From positions 1 to 12,790 of the forward strand of contig JALAHE010000086.1 of the NCBI GenBank assembly GCA_022712075.1: a stretch of 12,790 nt of DNA, read 5' to 3'. This DNA comes from Galactobacter sp. Its GTDB lineage: Bacteria; Actinomycetota; Actinomycetes; Actinomycetales; Micrococcaceae. This document shows positions 1-6,854 of the stretch, in pieces. Each line of letters opens with the position of its first letter. Position 1 is the first letter of the stretch. The translations under genes and the position numbers were made by a program. The notes beneath the pieces were generated by a model that saw nothing but the letters and a program-made list of their open reading frames with translations, made no database searches and was not told the origin of the DNA.

Positions 1-25
1 CGCCGGCGCGGTCGGCTCCCGTCGG

Positions 26-40
26 TAGGGTGGGCGGGTG
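26..40 (+). promoter_or_regulatory. -10 box and leaderless GTG start of MFS gene
   Basis: TAGGGT at 26-31 fits the actinobacterial -10 pattern TAnnnT. It is followed by 6 nt and then the GTG start at 38, so the predicted transcript begins at or next to the start codon. No Shine-Dalgarno sequence or clear -35 hexamer is visible in bases 1-25. This spacing was used to choose the GTG at 38. The leaderless reading is inference. Confidence 0.5.
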
Positions 41-1303
41 AGCACCGACGAATCCGCAGCCGCCCCCGCGACCCTCCGGCAGGCGAGCGAGCACCGCCAG
101 CACCTCGTGGTCCTGGCGCTGGCGCAGATCCTCTCCGGCCTCGGCAATGGTGCGGGGCTGGCCCTCGGCGCCCTCCTGGCGGCCAAACTGGGCGGCAGCG
201 AGTCGCTTGGCGGGACGGTCGCCGTGGCCATCTCGCTCGGCGGCATGCTCGCCGCGTTGCCGCTCGCGCGGGCCGCCGTGGCGGCCGGACGACGGCCGGC
301 GCTCGGGACCGGCTACCTCATCGGGGCCGCCGGCGCGATGGGCATGATCACCGCCGCCGCCCTGGGCAGCTACCCGCTGCTCCTGGTCTCGGCGGCCGCC
401 CTCGGCGTCGGCAGCGCCACCAACCTCCAAGCGCGCTTTGCCGCGACGGACGGTTCGGCGCCCGGCCGCCGCGCGCGCGACCTCTCACTCGTGGTCTGGG
501 CGCTCACGATCGGGGCCGTGCTCGGCCCGAGCCTCGCCGGGCCCGGCGCCCGCGTTGCCGCCGCGCTCGGCCTGCCCACCGACGCCGGGGCCTTCCTCTT
601 CTCCGCGATCGGGCTGACGCTCGCCTCGCTCATGATCTGGGTGGGGCTGCGGCCCGACCCGCTCGCCCCCGGCTCCGCGGCAGCCCCCGGCCGCAAACCC
701 GCGCTCAAGCAGGGCTTCGAGGCCCTGCGTGGTGCCCCCGGGGCCGGTGTGGGCGTCCTGGCCGTGGCCGCCGGCCACCTGTGCATGGTGTCGGTCATGT
801 CCATGACCACCATCCACCTCCAGCACGTTTACCACGGCACGGGAGACCCGAGCCCTGATGTGCTGGCGCTCATCGGGCTGACCCTGTCCGGGCACATCGG
901 CGGCATGTATGCGCTCAGCCCGCTGGTCGGCTGGTGCGTGGACCGCTGGGGCCACCGTCCGGCTCTTCTCGTGGCGCAGGCGCTCTTTGCCGCGTCGGCG
1001 ATCGTCTGCATCCTCGCGCCGCAGAACCACCCGCTCGTCTCGGTGGCGCTGTTCGTGCTTGGCCTTGCCTGGTCCTTCTCCTCGATCACCGGCTCGGCCG
1101 TCGTGTCCGACCGCGTGCCGAGTGAGCACCGCGTCGCGGCGCAGGGACTCACCGACTCGGCCATGAGTGCCGGCGGCGTGCTGGCGGGGCTCGGCTCCGG
1201 CGCGTTGCTGCAGTTCCTCGGGTATCAGGGGCTCAACGCGGCGAGCCTCGCCGTGGCGGTGCTTATGACGGGCCTGATCTTGGTGCGCATGCCCCGCCGC
1301 TGA
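38..1303 (+). CDS. MFS transporter, 12 TM, substrate unknown
   Basis: Major facilitator superfamily permease of the cytoplasmic membrane, 421 aa, starting at GTG 38. A short polar N-terminus (about 22 residues) precedes an alternation of hydrophobic Ala/Leu/Gly/Val-rich segments that fits 12 transmembrane helices. The two halves carry the expected positively charged cytoplasmic loops: GRRPAL near residues 84-89 (loop 2-3) and DRWGHRPAL near 302-310 (loop 8-9, a motif-A repeat). A central polar linker rich in Pro/Arg lies around residues 205-225. The length is typical for 12-TM drug or metabolite exporters. Nothing in the sequence fixes the substrate, and the neighbours do not help: it is monocistronic and convergent with the peptidase cluster. 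Family assignment is secure. An efflux role is only the commonest role in such families. Confidence 0.9.
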   Translation: MSTDESAAAPATLRQASEHRQHLVVLALAQILSGLGNGAGLALGALLAAKLGGSESLGGTVAVAISLGGMLAALPLARAAVAAGRRPALGTGYLIGAAGAMGMITAAALGSYPLLLVSAAALGVGSATNLQARFAATDGSAPGRRARDLSLVVWALTIGAVLGPSLAGPGARVAAALGLPTDAGAFLFSAIGLTLASLMIWVGLRPDPLAPGSAAAPGRKPALKQGFEALRGAPGAGVGVLAVAAGHLCMVSVMSMTTIHLQHVYHGTGDPSPDVLALIGLTLSGHIGGMYALSPLVGWCVDRWGHRPALLVAQALFAASAIVCILAPQNHPLVSVALFVLGLAWSFSSITGSAVVSDRVPSEHRVAAQGLTDSAMSAGGVLAGLGSGALLQFLGYQGLNAASLAVAVLMTGLILVRMPRR

Positions 1304-1313
1304 TGCGGCGCCG

Positions 1314-1327
1314 GTTCGGTCCCGAAC
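1314..1327. repeat. Short palindrome after MFS stop
   Basis: GTTCGG-TC-CCGAAC is a perfect 6-bp inverted repeat 10 nt after the MFS stop codon and just before the main terminator hairpin. It may be an accessory stem of the terminator or a protein-binding site. It is short enough to be chance in GC-rich DNA. Confidence 0.35.
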
Positions 1328-1332
1328 GGAGC

Positions 1333-1362
1333 GAGCCCCCGCGCCACACGGCGCGGGGGCTC
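1333..1362. terminator. Bidirectional hairpin terminator, MFS / iminopeptidase
   Basis: GAGCCCCCGCGCC and its exact complement GGCGCGGGGGCTC form a perfect 13-bp stem closed by an ACAC loop. The hairpin lies between the MFS stop (1303) and the iminopeptidase stop (1382), so it can end both convergent transcripts. Only a very weak T run follows (CATTG), as is common for terminators in high-GC actinobacteria. Confidence 0.85.
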
Positions 1363-1381
1363 ATTGCGTAGTGCGCAGGTG

Positions 1382-2725
1382 TCAGCGCTGCGCAGGCACC
1401 GCAGCGTCGGTGAGGGCCAGGAGCGCGCCGAGCACCGTCGCCGGGTCGTCGGCCAGGCCGTCGTGGTGCAGCGACTCGTTCTCCCAGACCTGCAGTCCGC
1501 GCACGGCGGCCGCCGTGGCCAGCGAAAGCTCGCGATCGACGTAGACGTCGTGCGTGTAGACGGCGGCGGCCACGGGGACGGTGTTGGCCGCGAGCACCTC
1601 GGGGCGGTAGAGCGCCGGCCAGCCCTCGTGCTCGGCCAGCAGCCAGGCGAGCGGCGCGAGGGGACGCAGGGGAACCGACTCCTCGTAGTCGGAGGGAAGC
1701 GCCATCTCCCCGAGCAGGCGCGGCCGCTCGGCGTTCGGAAGGAACTCGGGGAAGTCAGCCGCGCGCACGCGCGAGGCGGCCCAGGCCGTGGGGGCGCCGC
1801 TCGAGTAGATGCTCTCCTGGAGCAGCCAGTACAGCGGGTGACCCGCGTGATCCAGCTGCGATTGCAAGATGCCGAGGAATGCGGCGCTCAGCCGCGCACC
1901 CTCCGGGTCCTCGACCACGGCGGTCTCGAGCGCGAAGTGCAGCCCCTGCACGCGGCCATTGCCTCCAAGGAACATGCCGAGGCGCTGCACCGTGGTCTCG
2001 GTGACCTCGCTTCCGTCCGGCAGGTGCTGGGGCGAGCCGACCGCCCGGCGTTCCCGCACGACGTCGTACACGCGCTGCAAGCGCGCCTCGTCGCCGGGGA
2101 ACCAGGAGAAGAACTCCGCCTCGCGCTCGGCCATGCGCGCGTAGGTGGCGCGGTAGACGGCGGCCGCGTCGCCGCGGATCTCGCCCAGGCCGCCCGTGAT
2201 GAGGCAGCGCTCGAGCGACTCGGGGGCGAGTGAGAGGTAGCTCAGCGTGATGAAGCCGCCGTAGGACTGGCCGAGGGTGCTCCAGCGCTCGATCGAGAGC
2301 GCCTGACGCACGGCCTCGGCGTCGGCCACGATGTCCGTGGCGCGGAAGTTCGAGAGGTACTCGGCCTGCGCCTCGGGAGAGCCGATCGCTCGCAGGCCGG
2401 CCGCGTCGATGGCGCTCGAGCCGCCCGTGCCGCGCTGGTCCAGCAGCAGGACCTGGAAGCGGGGGAGCAGCTCGGCGAGCCAGCCGGAGGCGCCGCCGGC
2501 GGGGCGCAGCGCCGGGAAGCCGGGCCCGCCCTGCAGGAAGAGCAGCCAGGGGAGGTTTTCGCTGCCGGGGGTGTCGGCCCGCACGGCGCGGGCGAAGAGC
2601 TCGAGGCGCTCGGGGGAGTCATCCGCGTGGCGCAGCGGGACGGAGAAACGCAGCGAGGACGCGACGGCGCCCCGCCACGTTGACTCCGGCGAACGAGACG
2701 TCAGCGTGGCGGGGCGCGCAATCAT
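1382..2725 (-). CDS. pip: Proline iminopeptidase-like alpha/beta hydrolase (S33)
   Basis: Serine peptidase of the alpha/beta-hydrolase fold (family S33, EC 3.4.11.5), expected to release N-terminal proline from peptides in the cytosol. It has 447 aa, which fits the longer actinobacterial form. Visible motifs are the oxyanion motif QGGPG at about 65-69 (HGGPG in many relatives), LLLDQRGTGGSS at about 93-104, and the nucleophile elbow GQSYGG with Ser154. Likely Asp393 (in THDVYVD) and His420 or His421 (in LHHDGL) complete the triad. The frame is open upstream, but ATG 2725 is chosen because it follows the lipoprotein stop by 5 nt and gives the expected N-terminus before FSVPLRH. No Shine-Dalgarno is visible, so translation probably depends on coupling to the upstream gene. 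Codons 3-20 lie in a strong inverted repeat. Peptide specificity beyond proline cannot be read from the sequence. Confidence 0.88.
   Translation of the reverse strand: MIARPATLTSRSPESTWRGAVASSLRFSVPLRHADDSPERLELFARAVRADTPGSENLPWLLFLQGGPGFPALRPAGGASGWLAELLPRFQVLLLDQRGTGGSSAIDAAGLRAIGSPEAQAEYLSNFRATDIVADAEAVRQALSIERWSTLGQSYGGFITLSYLSLAPESLERCLITGGLGEIRGDAAAVYRATYARMAEREAEFFSWFPGDEARLQRVYDVVRERRAVGSPQHLPDGSEVTETTVQRLGMFLGGNGRVQGLHFALETAVVEDPEGARLSAAFLGILQSQLDHAGHPLYWLLQESIYSSGAPTAWAASRVRAADFPEFLPNAERPRLLGEMALPSDYEESVPLRPLAPLAWLLAEHEGWPALYRPEVLAANTVPVAAAVYTHDVYVDRELSLATAAAVRGLQVWENESLHHDGLADDPATVLGALLALTDAAVPAQR
2667..2717. repeat. 18-bp inverted repeat inside start of pip
   Basis: The arms are 2667-2684 and 2700-2717. 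They match as inverted complements at 17 of 18 positions, the one exception being a T opposite G, which can still pair in RNA on one strand. The loop is 15 nt (2685-2699). In the mRNA of the minus-strand cluster the stem starts 8 nt after the A of the peptidase ATG and covers about codons 3-20. Its place, also just 14 nt after the lipoprotein stop codon, resembles a terminator or processing hairpin, yet it lies in coding sequence and has no T tract. It could be an attenuator, an mRNA-stability element or an operator. Confidence 0.75.
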
Positions 2726-2730
2726 GGGCG

Positions 2731-3306
2731 TCAGTGAGCCGCCGTCAGCACGAGGGAGCCCTTGGCACCCTTGAGCGTGATCTCTTCGCCAGCGGCGGAG
2801 GCGGTGAGCTTGCCCTCGAGGATCGAGTGGACCTTGACGGCCACCGCCTCGTCGGCGGGATCGCCGCACTTATCGGTGCTCCAGGCCTCGCCCGCGGTGG
2901 AGGCAACCGTGGCGCCCTTGCCGTTGAGCGCGTAGACGGAGCCGTCGCACAGACCGATCGTGGTCAGCATGGCGGAGCCGTCTGCGGCCTGGCCAAACAT
3001 CGAGACGCCCTTGAAGGAGCCGGGCTCAACCGTGGCGCCGTCGACCGTGACGGAGCTCAGCGTGTACTCGGCGACGGTCTCCGAGGAGAAGAAGGATGCG
3101 GCGTCCACGGGGGCGGCGGGCTCCGAAGCGGCCTCGGACTCGTGCGCGGTGTACGGGGTGGCGAGCGCCGAACCCGACGGGGTCGGGGAATCGATGGAGG
3201 TCACGTGCGTGGGATTGCAGGCGCTCAGGGCCACCGCGGCGACGGCCAGGGGTGCGGCCAGCAGGGCCGCGCGGCGGACGGGGGTCATGCGAGAGAAAGA
3301 CGACAT
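2731..3306 (-). CDS. Lipoprotein with META/HslJ-like domain
   Basis: Predicted membrane-anchored lipoprotein of 191 aa. The N-terminus has arginines at 11-12, a hydrophobic core (about 13-27) and the lipobox LSAC with Cys30 as the lipidation site. A Ser/Pro/Ala/Glu-rich linker spans about 31-75. The C-terminal part (about 80-190) resembles META domains (DUF306, HslJ family) in its order of elements: a Gly/Cys site GLCDGS (Cys120), a later TDKCGDP (Cys147), then an acidic helix region and a final strand pattern EEITLKGAKGSLVLT. Cys120 and Cys147 could form a disulfide outside the cell. META assignment is by pattern only and is moderately sure; the lipoprotein call is stronger. ATG 3306 sits 6 nt after a TAGACT box; Met7 is an alternative start. 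It is followed at 5 nt by the iminopeptidase gene, suggesting co-transcription. Confidence 0.8.
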   Translation of the reverse strand: MSSFSRMTPVRRAALLAAPLAVAAVALSACNPTHVTSIDSPTPSGSALATPYTAHESEAASEPAAPVDAASFFSSETVAEYTLSSVTVDGATVEPGSFKGVSMFGQAADGSAMLTTIGLCDGSVYALNGKGATVASTAGEAWSTDKCGDPADEAVAVKVHSILEGKLTASAAGEEITLKGAKGSLVLTAAH

Positions 3307-3318
3307 GCCGCAAGTCTA
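3304..3318 (-). promoter_or_regulatory. -10 box and leaderless ATG start of lipoprotein gene
   Basis: On the minus strand TAGACT (3318-3313) is followed by 6 nt and ATG (3306-3304). This suggests that the lipoprotein-peptidase pair has its own leaderless promoter in the 41-nt gap behind the helicase gene, besides any read-through. No Shine-Dalgarno or clear -35 element is visible. Confidence 0.55.
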
Positions 3319-3347
3319 TCCACTCGGCCGCGCCCCCGCCGCGTGCT

Positions 3348-5894
3348 TCAGCCGTCCAGGCGCCCAATCCTCGTGACGCGCATCACGACCTCTCCCGCCT
3401 CGTCCGAGGCGTCGAGGTCGACCTCGGCGTCGAAGCCCCAATCGTGGACGCCCTCGGGGTCGGCAAAGGCCTGGCGGCAGCGCCACACGCGCTGACCGTC
3501 GGCGCCCTTGCCCGGGGCGATCGTGACGAGGGCGGGGGAGCGGCCGCCGGGGCCGTCGTCGAGGTCCTCGTGCTCGGCGAAGTAGTCGTCGAGCAGATCG
3601 GCCCACGCGTCGGCGTCGAAGCCGGCCTCGCCGTCGAGCGCCCCCAAGGCGCGGTCGTCCTCCGCGCCAAAGAGCTTGACCCGCCGGAAGAGCTGATTGC
3701 GGACCATCACCTTGAAGGCCCGCTCGTGGCCCGTGAGCCGGGAGGGCGCCTTCGCGATCTCCTCGGCGGCGTCCTCTGGGGCCTTGCCGGCGGCCAGCGC
3801 CTCCCATTCATCGAGCAGCGAGGAGTCCGTCTGCTCGATGATCTCGCCGAGCCACACCACGATGTCTTGCAGGGCGTCGGTGCGGTCCTCCTGCGGGATG
3901 GTCTGGCGCAGGGCCTTGTACGCGTCGGTGAGGTAGCGCAGGAGCACGCCCTCGGAGCGCGCCAACTGGTAGTACTGGACGTAGTCGCCAAAATCCATGG
4001 CGCGTTCGAACATGTCCCTGACCACGGACTTGGGCTTGAGCTCCTGATCGGAGAGCCAGGCCGCGCCCTGCCGGTACTGCTCGAAGGCAGCCTGCAGCTG
4101 CTCCTCGAGCGGACGGGGTTCGGTGATGAGATCGAGCCGCGCCATGCGCTCGTTGTACTCGACGCCCTCGGCCTTCATGGCGCCGATGGCCTCGCCCTTG
4201 GCCTTCTTGATCTGGGCGCCGATGACCTGGCGCGGGCTCTCGAGCGTTGACTCGATGACGGAGAGCACGTCGAGGGCGTGCGAGGGCTCCTCGGGGGAGA
4301 ACATCTCGAGCGCCGCGATGGCAAAGCCGGAGAGCGGCTGGTTGAGCGCGAAGTTCTCCTGCAGCGTGACGGTCAGGCGCAGGTGGTTCCCGAAGCGGTC
4401 GGGCTGCGCCGTGCGCTCGATGACGCCCGTGGCCAGCAGCTCGCGGACGATGCCGAGCGCGCGCAGCAGGTGCTCGCGCTGGCGCACTGGCGGCTCGTGG
4501 TTCTCGGTGAGCAGGGTGCGCGCTGCGCGGAAGGAATCATCCTCGCGGGCCAGGAGGTTCAGGATCATCGAGTTGGTGACCTTGAAGGAGCTGTTCAGCG
4601 GCTCGGGGGCCGCGTTCACGAGACGCTCGAACGTCTTCTCGGTCCACGAAACAAAGCCCTGGGGCGCCTGCTTCTTCTTGACCTGGCGCAGCTTCTTCTG
4701 ATCGTCGCCGAACTTTCCGCGCGCCTTGGCCATGGCCTTCGCGTTCTCGATGTCGTGCTCGGGGGCCTGCACCACCACGTCGCCGGCGGTGTCGTAGCCG
4801 GCCCGGCCGGCACGGCCCGCGATCTGGTGGAACTCGCGCGCGCCCAAGTGACGCGTGCGGTCGCCGTCGAACTTCGACAGGGCGGTGATCAACACCGTGC
4901 GGATGGGAACGTTGATGCCAACGCCCAGCGTGTCGGTGCCGCAGATGACCTTGAGCAGGCCGGACTGGGCCAGCTGCTCCACGAGGCGGCGGTACTTGGG
5001 AAGCATGCCGGCGTGGTGCACGCCGATGCCCTGCCGCACCAGCTTGTTCAGGACCTTGCCGAAGCCGGCCGAGAAGCGGAAGCCGCCGATGAGCTCGCCG
5101 ATACGGTCCTTCTCCTCGCGCGTGCACAGGTTGACGGAGAGCAGCGACTGGGCGCGCTCGATCGCCTCGAGCTGGCTGAAGTGGACCACGTACACTGGTG
5201 CGCGGTGCGTCTGCACGAGCTCCTCGAGGGTCTCCTGGACGGGCTCCACGCCGTAGTGGTGGTACAGCGGAATGGGGCGCTCGGCACCGGAGACGGTCAC
5301 GGTCTTGCGGCCGGTGCGGCGGGCGAGGTCCTCCTCGAAGAACTCCGTGGGGCCGAGGGTCGCCGAGAGCAGCAGGAACTGCGCCTGGGGGAGCGTGATG
5401 AGCGGGACCTGCCAGGCCCAGCCGCGCTGCGGGTCGGCGTAGAAGTGGAACTCGTCCATGATGACGGCGCCCACGTCGGCGTCCTCGCCGTGGCGCAGCG
5501 CGAGGTTGGCGACGATCTCAGCGGTGCAGCAGATGATCGGCGCGTCAGGGTTCACTGCCGAATCGCCGGTGACCATTCCCACGTTGGCTGCGCCAAAGAT
5601 CGCGATGAGATCGAAGAACTTCTCGCTCACGAGCGCCTTGATGGGGGCCGTGTAGTAGCTGCGCTGCCCGCGCGCGAGGGCCACGAAGTGTGCGGCGACC
5701 GCGACCATCGACTTTCCGGAACCCGTGGGCGTGGCGAGGATGACGTTGTTGCCCTCCACGAGCTCCATGACCGCCTCGTCCTGGGCGGGGTACAGGCTCA
5801 GCCCGCGGTCGCTCACCCAGTCGGTGAACGCCTCGTAGGCCGCCTCGGGGAGCTGGGCGGAGGTGACGGTGGGCACGCGATCGGCAAGGTTCAT
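3348..5894 (-). CDS. DExH-box (Ski2-like) helicase with DUF3516-type C-terminus
   Basis: ATP-dependent superfamily 2 nucleic-acid helicase, 848 aa, probably acting on RNA in the cytosol. All core motifs are visible: Walker A ATPTGSGKS (about 54-62), motif Ia TAPIKALVSEK, motif II DEFH (about 147-150), motif III SAT (about 177-179), motif V TDTLGVGINVP and motif VI HQIAGRAGRAG (about 356-366). The HHAGMLP stretch before motif V is typical of Ski2/Mtr4-like helicases. The C-terminal half is helical and charged, and matches the length of the DUF3516 region found in such actinobacterial helicases; that part is from family knowledge. It lacks the extra domains of the larger HelY or Lhr types. A GTG at 5903 is in frame, but the TAGGCT box at 5910-5905 would put the transcript start after it, so ATG 5894 is preferred. 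It is the first gene of the minus-strand cluster and divergent from tam. Confidence 0.9.
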   Translation of the reverse strand: MNLADRVPTVTSAQLPEAAYEAFTDWVSDRGLSLYPAQDEAVMELVEGNNVILATPTGSGKSMVAVAAHFVALARGQRSYYTAPIKALVSEKFFDLIAIFGAANVGMVTGDSAVNPDAPIICCTAEIVANLALRHGEDADVGAVIMDEFHFYADPQRGWAWQVPLITLPQAQFLLLSATLGPTEFFEEDLARRTGRKTVTVSGAERPIPLYHHYGVEPVQETLEELVQTHRAPVYVVHFSQLEAIERAQSLLSVNLCTREEKDRIGELIGGFRFSAGFGKVLNKLVRQGIGVHHAGMLPKYRRLVEQLAQSGLLKVICGTDTLGVGINVPIRTVLITALSKFDGDRTRHLGAREFHQIAGRAGRAGYDTAGDVVVQAPEHDIENAKAMAKARGKFGDDQKKLRQVKKKQAPQGFVSWTEKTFERLVNAAPEPLNSSFKVTNSMILNLLAREDDSFRAARTLLTENHEPPVRQREHLLRALGIVRELLATGVIERTAQPDRFGNHLRLTVTLQENFALNQPLSGFAIAALEMFSPEEPSHALDVLSVIESTLESPRQVIGAQIKKAKGEAIGAMKAEGVEYNERMARLDLITEPRPLEEQLQAAFEQYRQGAAWLSDQELKPKSVVRDMFERAMDFGDYVQYYQLARSEGVLLRYLTDAYKALRQTIPQEDRTDALQDIVVWLGEIIEQTDSSLLDEWEALAAGKAPEDAAEEIAKAPSRLTGHERAFKVMVRNQLFRRVKLFGAEDDRALGALDGEAGFDADAWADLLDDYFAEHEDLDDGPGGRSPALVTIAPGKGADGQRVWRCRQAFADPEGVHDWGFDAEVDLDASDEAGEVVMRVTRIGRLDG

Positions 5895-5910
5895 GATGGG
5901 CACCAGCCTA
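5892..5910 (-). promoter_or_regulatory. -10 box and near-leaderless start of helicase gene
   Basis: On the minus strand TAGGCT (5910-5905) lies 10 nt ahead of ATG 5894. With a usual 6-8 nt spacing the transcript would start about 2-4 nt before this ATG and after the in-frame GTG at 5903. This decides the start in favour of the ATG. No convincing Shine-Dalgarno is present. Confidence 0.4.
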
Positions 5911-5913
5911 CGC

Positions 5914-5928
5914 GGAGCGGCGCGCTCC
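5914..5928. repeat. Palindrome in helicase/tam divergent promoter region
   Basis: GGAGCG-GCG-CGCTCC is a perfect 6-bp inverted repeat with a 3-nt spacer, lying just upstream of the helicase -10 box in the 102-bp gap between two divergent genes. The position suits an operator, but the bases are all G/C except two, so chance is a serious alternative. Apart from this and the two -10 boxes I see nothing in the gap. Confidence 0.35.
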
Positions 5929-5983
5929 CTGCGCGGTCACCGCCCGCCGGCCGGCCGGGGTTTCGCGCGCCGCGGTGCTGGCC

Positions 5984-5999
5984 TAGCGTGGGCCCCATG
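5984..5999 (+). promoter_or_regulatory. -10 box and leaderless ATG start of tam
   Basis: TAGCGT at 5984-5989 is followed by exactly 7 nt (GGGCCCC) and ATG 5997, the spacing expected for a transcript that starts on the A of the start codon. There is no Shine-Dalgarno in front of the ATG. This fixes the start of the methyltransferase gene, whose frame is open far upstream. Confidence 0.6.
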
Positions 6000-6785
6000 C
6001 GATGGGATCCGAATCAGTACGTGCGCTACGCCGATCACCGCGAGCGCCCCTTTCACGAGCTGGTGGCGCGGGTGGGCGCCGACGACGTGTCAAACGTCGT
6101 GGACCTCGGCTGCGGCCCGGGAACGGCGACGGCCACGCTGTCCCAGCGCTGGCCCGGGGCGGAGATCCTGGGGCTCGACTCCTCGGCCGAGATGATCGAG
6201 CGGGCCAAGGAGCTGGAGACGGAGCGCCTGCACTTCGGCGTCGCCGACGCGCGCGCGGTCAACCTGACGCAGGCGGACGTGGTGGTCTCCAACGCCATGC
6301 TGCAGTGGCTTCCGGATCACCGAGAGCTGCTCGCGCGCTGGCGAGGCGAGCTCAAGCCAGGCGCGTGGCTCGCGTTCCAGGTACCTGGCAACTTCGGGGC
6401 GCCGAGCCACAGGCTGATGCGGGAGGTCGCCGGACGCCCTCGCTGGCGCGAGCGGCTGGCCGGGGTGCTGCGCGGCGGCGAGAGCGTCGACACCCCGAGC
6501 GCCTACGCGCAGGGCTTCGTTGACGCCGGCTGGGCCGTCGACGCGTGGGAGACCACCTACGTCCAGTGGCTGCCAGGCCCCGATCCGGTCCTCGAGTGGG
6601 TGAGGGGCACGGGTCTGCGCCCGGTCCTCGACGCGCTGGAGCCGGGGGAGGCCGCCGAATTCGAGGCAGAGTACGGGGCCGAGCTGCGCGCTGCCTACCC
6701 CGCCTCGACCGGGCCGGACGGCGGGGAGCTCACGGCGCTTCCCTTCCGCCGGATTTTTGTGGTGGCGAGGCGCCCACTGGGCTGA
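5997..6785 (+). CDS. tam: Trans-aconitate 2-methyltransferase
   Basis: Cytosolic SAM-dependent methyltransferase (EC 2.1.1.144), 262 aa, close to the roughly 250 aa of known Tam proteins. It esterifies trans-aconitate, a spontaneous by-product of cis-aconitate that inhibits aconitase, so it protects the TCA cycle. The N-terminus MRWDPNQYVRYADHRERPF matches the Tam opening (W-P-x-Y-x-x-F/Y-x-D-x-R-x-R-P). SAM-binding motif I is VVDLGCGPGT (about 34-43), with acidic Asp61 in GLDSSAEMI contacting the ribose in this fold. SNAMLQWLPDH follows, then QVPGN after the fourth strand. The C-terminal FRRIFVVARR strand and the TYVQWLPGPDPVLEWVRGTG block are typical of Tam rather than of generic class I enzymes. 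It is monocistronic, divergent from the helicase gene and convergent with the MBL gene. Confidence 0.9.
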   Translation: MRWDPNQYVRYADHRERPFHELVARVGADDVSNVVDLGCGPGTATATLSQRWPGAEILGLDSSAEMIERAKELETERLHFGVADARAVNLTQADVVVSNAMLQWLPDHRELLARWRGELKPGAWLAFQVPGNFGAPSHRLMREVAGRPRWRERLAGVLRGGESVDTPSAYAQGFVDAGWAVDAWETTYVQWLPGPDPVLEWVRGTGLRPVLDALEPGEAAEFEAEYGAELRAAYPASTGPDGGELTALPFRRIFVVARRPLG

Positions 6786-6811
6786 ATCGGTTCGCCTCCC
6801 GCAGTGCCCGA

Positions 6812-6842
6812 CGGCGGTGGGCCGGGTTCCGGCGCACCGCCG
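6812..6842. terminator. Long hairpin between tam and MBL gene
   Basis: CGGCGGTG (6812-6819) pairs with CACCGCCG (6835-6842). After one G-G mismatch a second 5-bp stem, GCCGG (6821-6825) with CCGGC (6829-6833), closes on a GTT loop. The hairpin lies between the two convergent stop codons (6785 and 6855), so it can end transcription from both sides. No T tract follows on either strand. Confidence 0.7.
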
Positions 6843-6854
6843 GGGTGGGCGGGT

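Noticed and set aside
1364..2233. Plus-strand open frame opposite the iminopeptidase gene, and others like it at 2680-3495 and 3096-4250
   Set aside because: Shadows of the minus-strand genes with Arg/Gly/Ala-rich products; they overlap proteins with full catalytic motifs.
2726..2869. N-terminal extension of the iminopeptidase by 48 codons
   Set aside because: The extension overlaps the lipoprotein gene, is Arg/Gly-rich and unlike any Pip N-terminus. ATG 2725 follows the lipoprotein stop by 5 nt.
5946..5955. GCCGGCCGGC palindrome upstream of tam
   Set aside because: Simple GC repeat of a kind expected by chance at this composition; no link to a promoter element.
4278..5996. Very long plus-strand open frame (over 570 codons) opposite the helicase gene and continuing into tam
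   Set aside because: It is a mirror of the helicase codons in GC-rich DNA: Arg/Gly/Ala/Val/Leu/His-rich, with no domain. Only the part from ATG 5997 shows a real family (Tam) and a promoter box.
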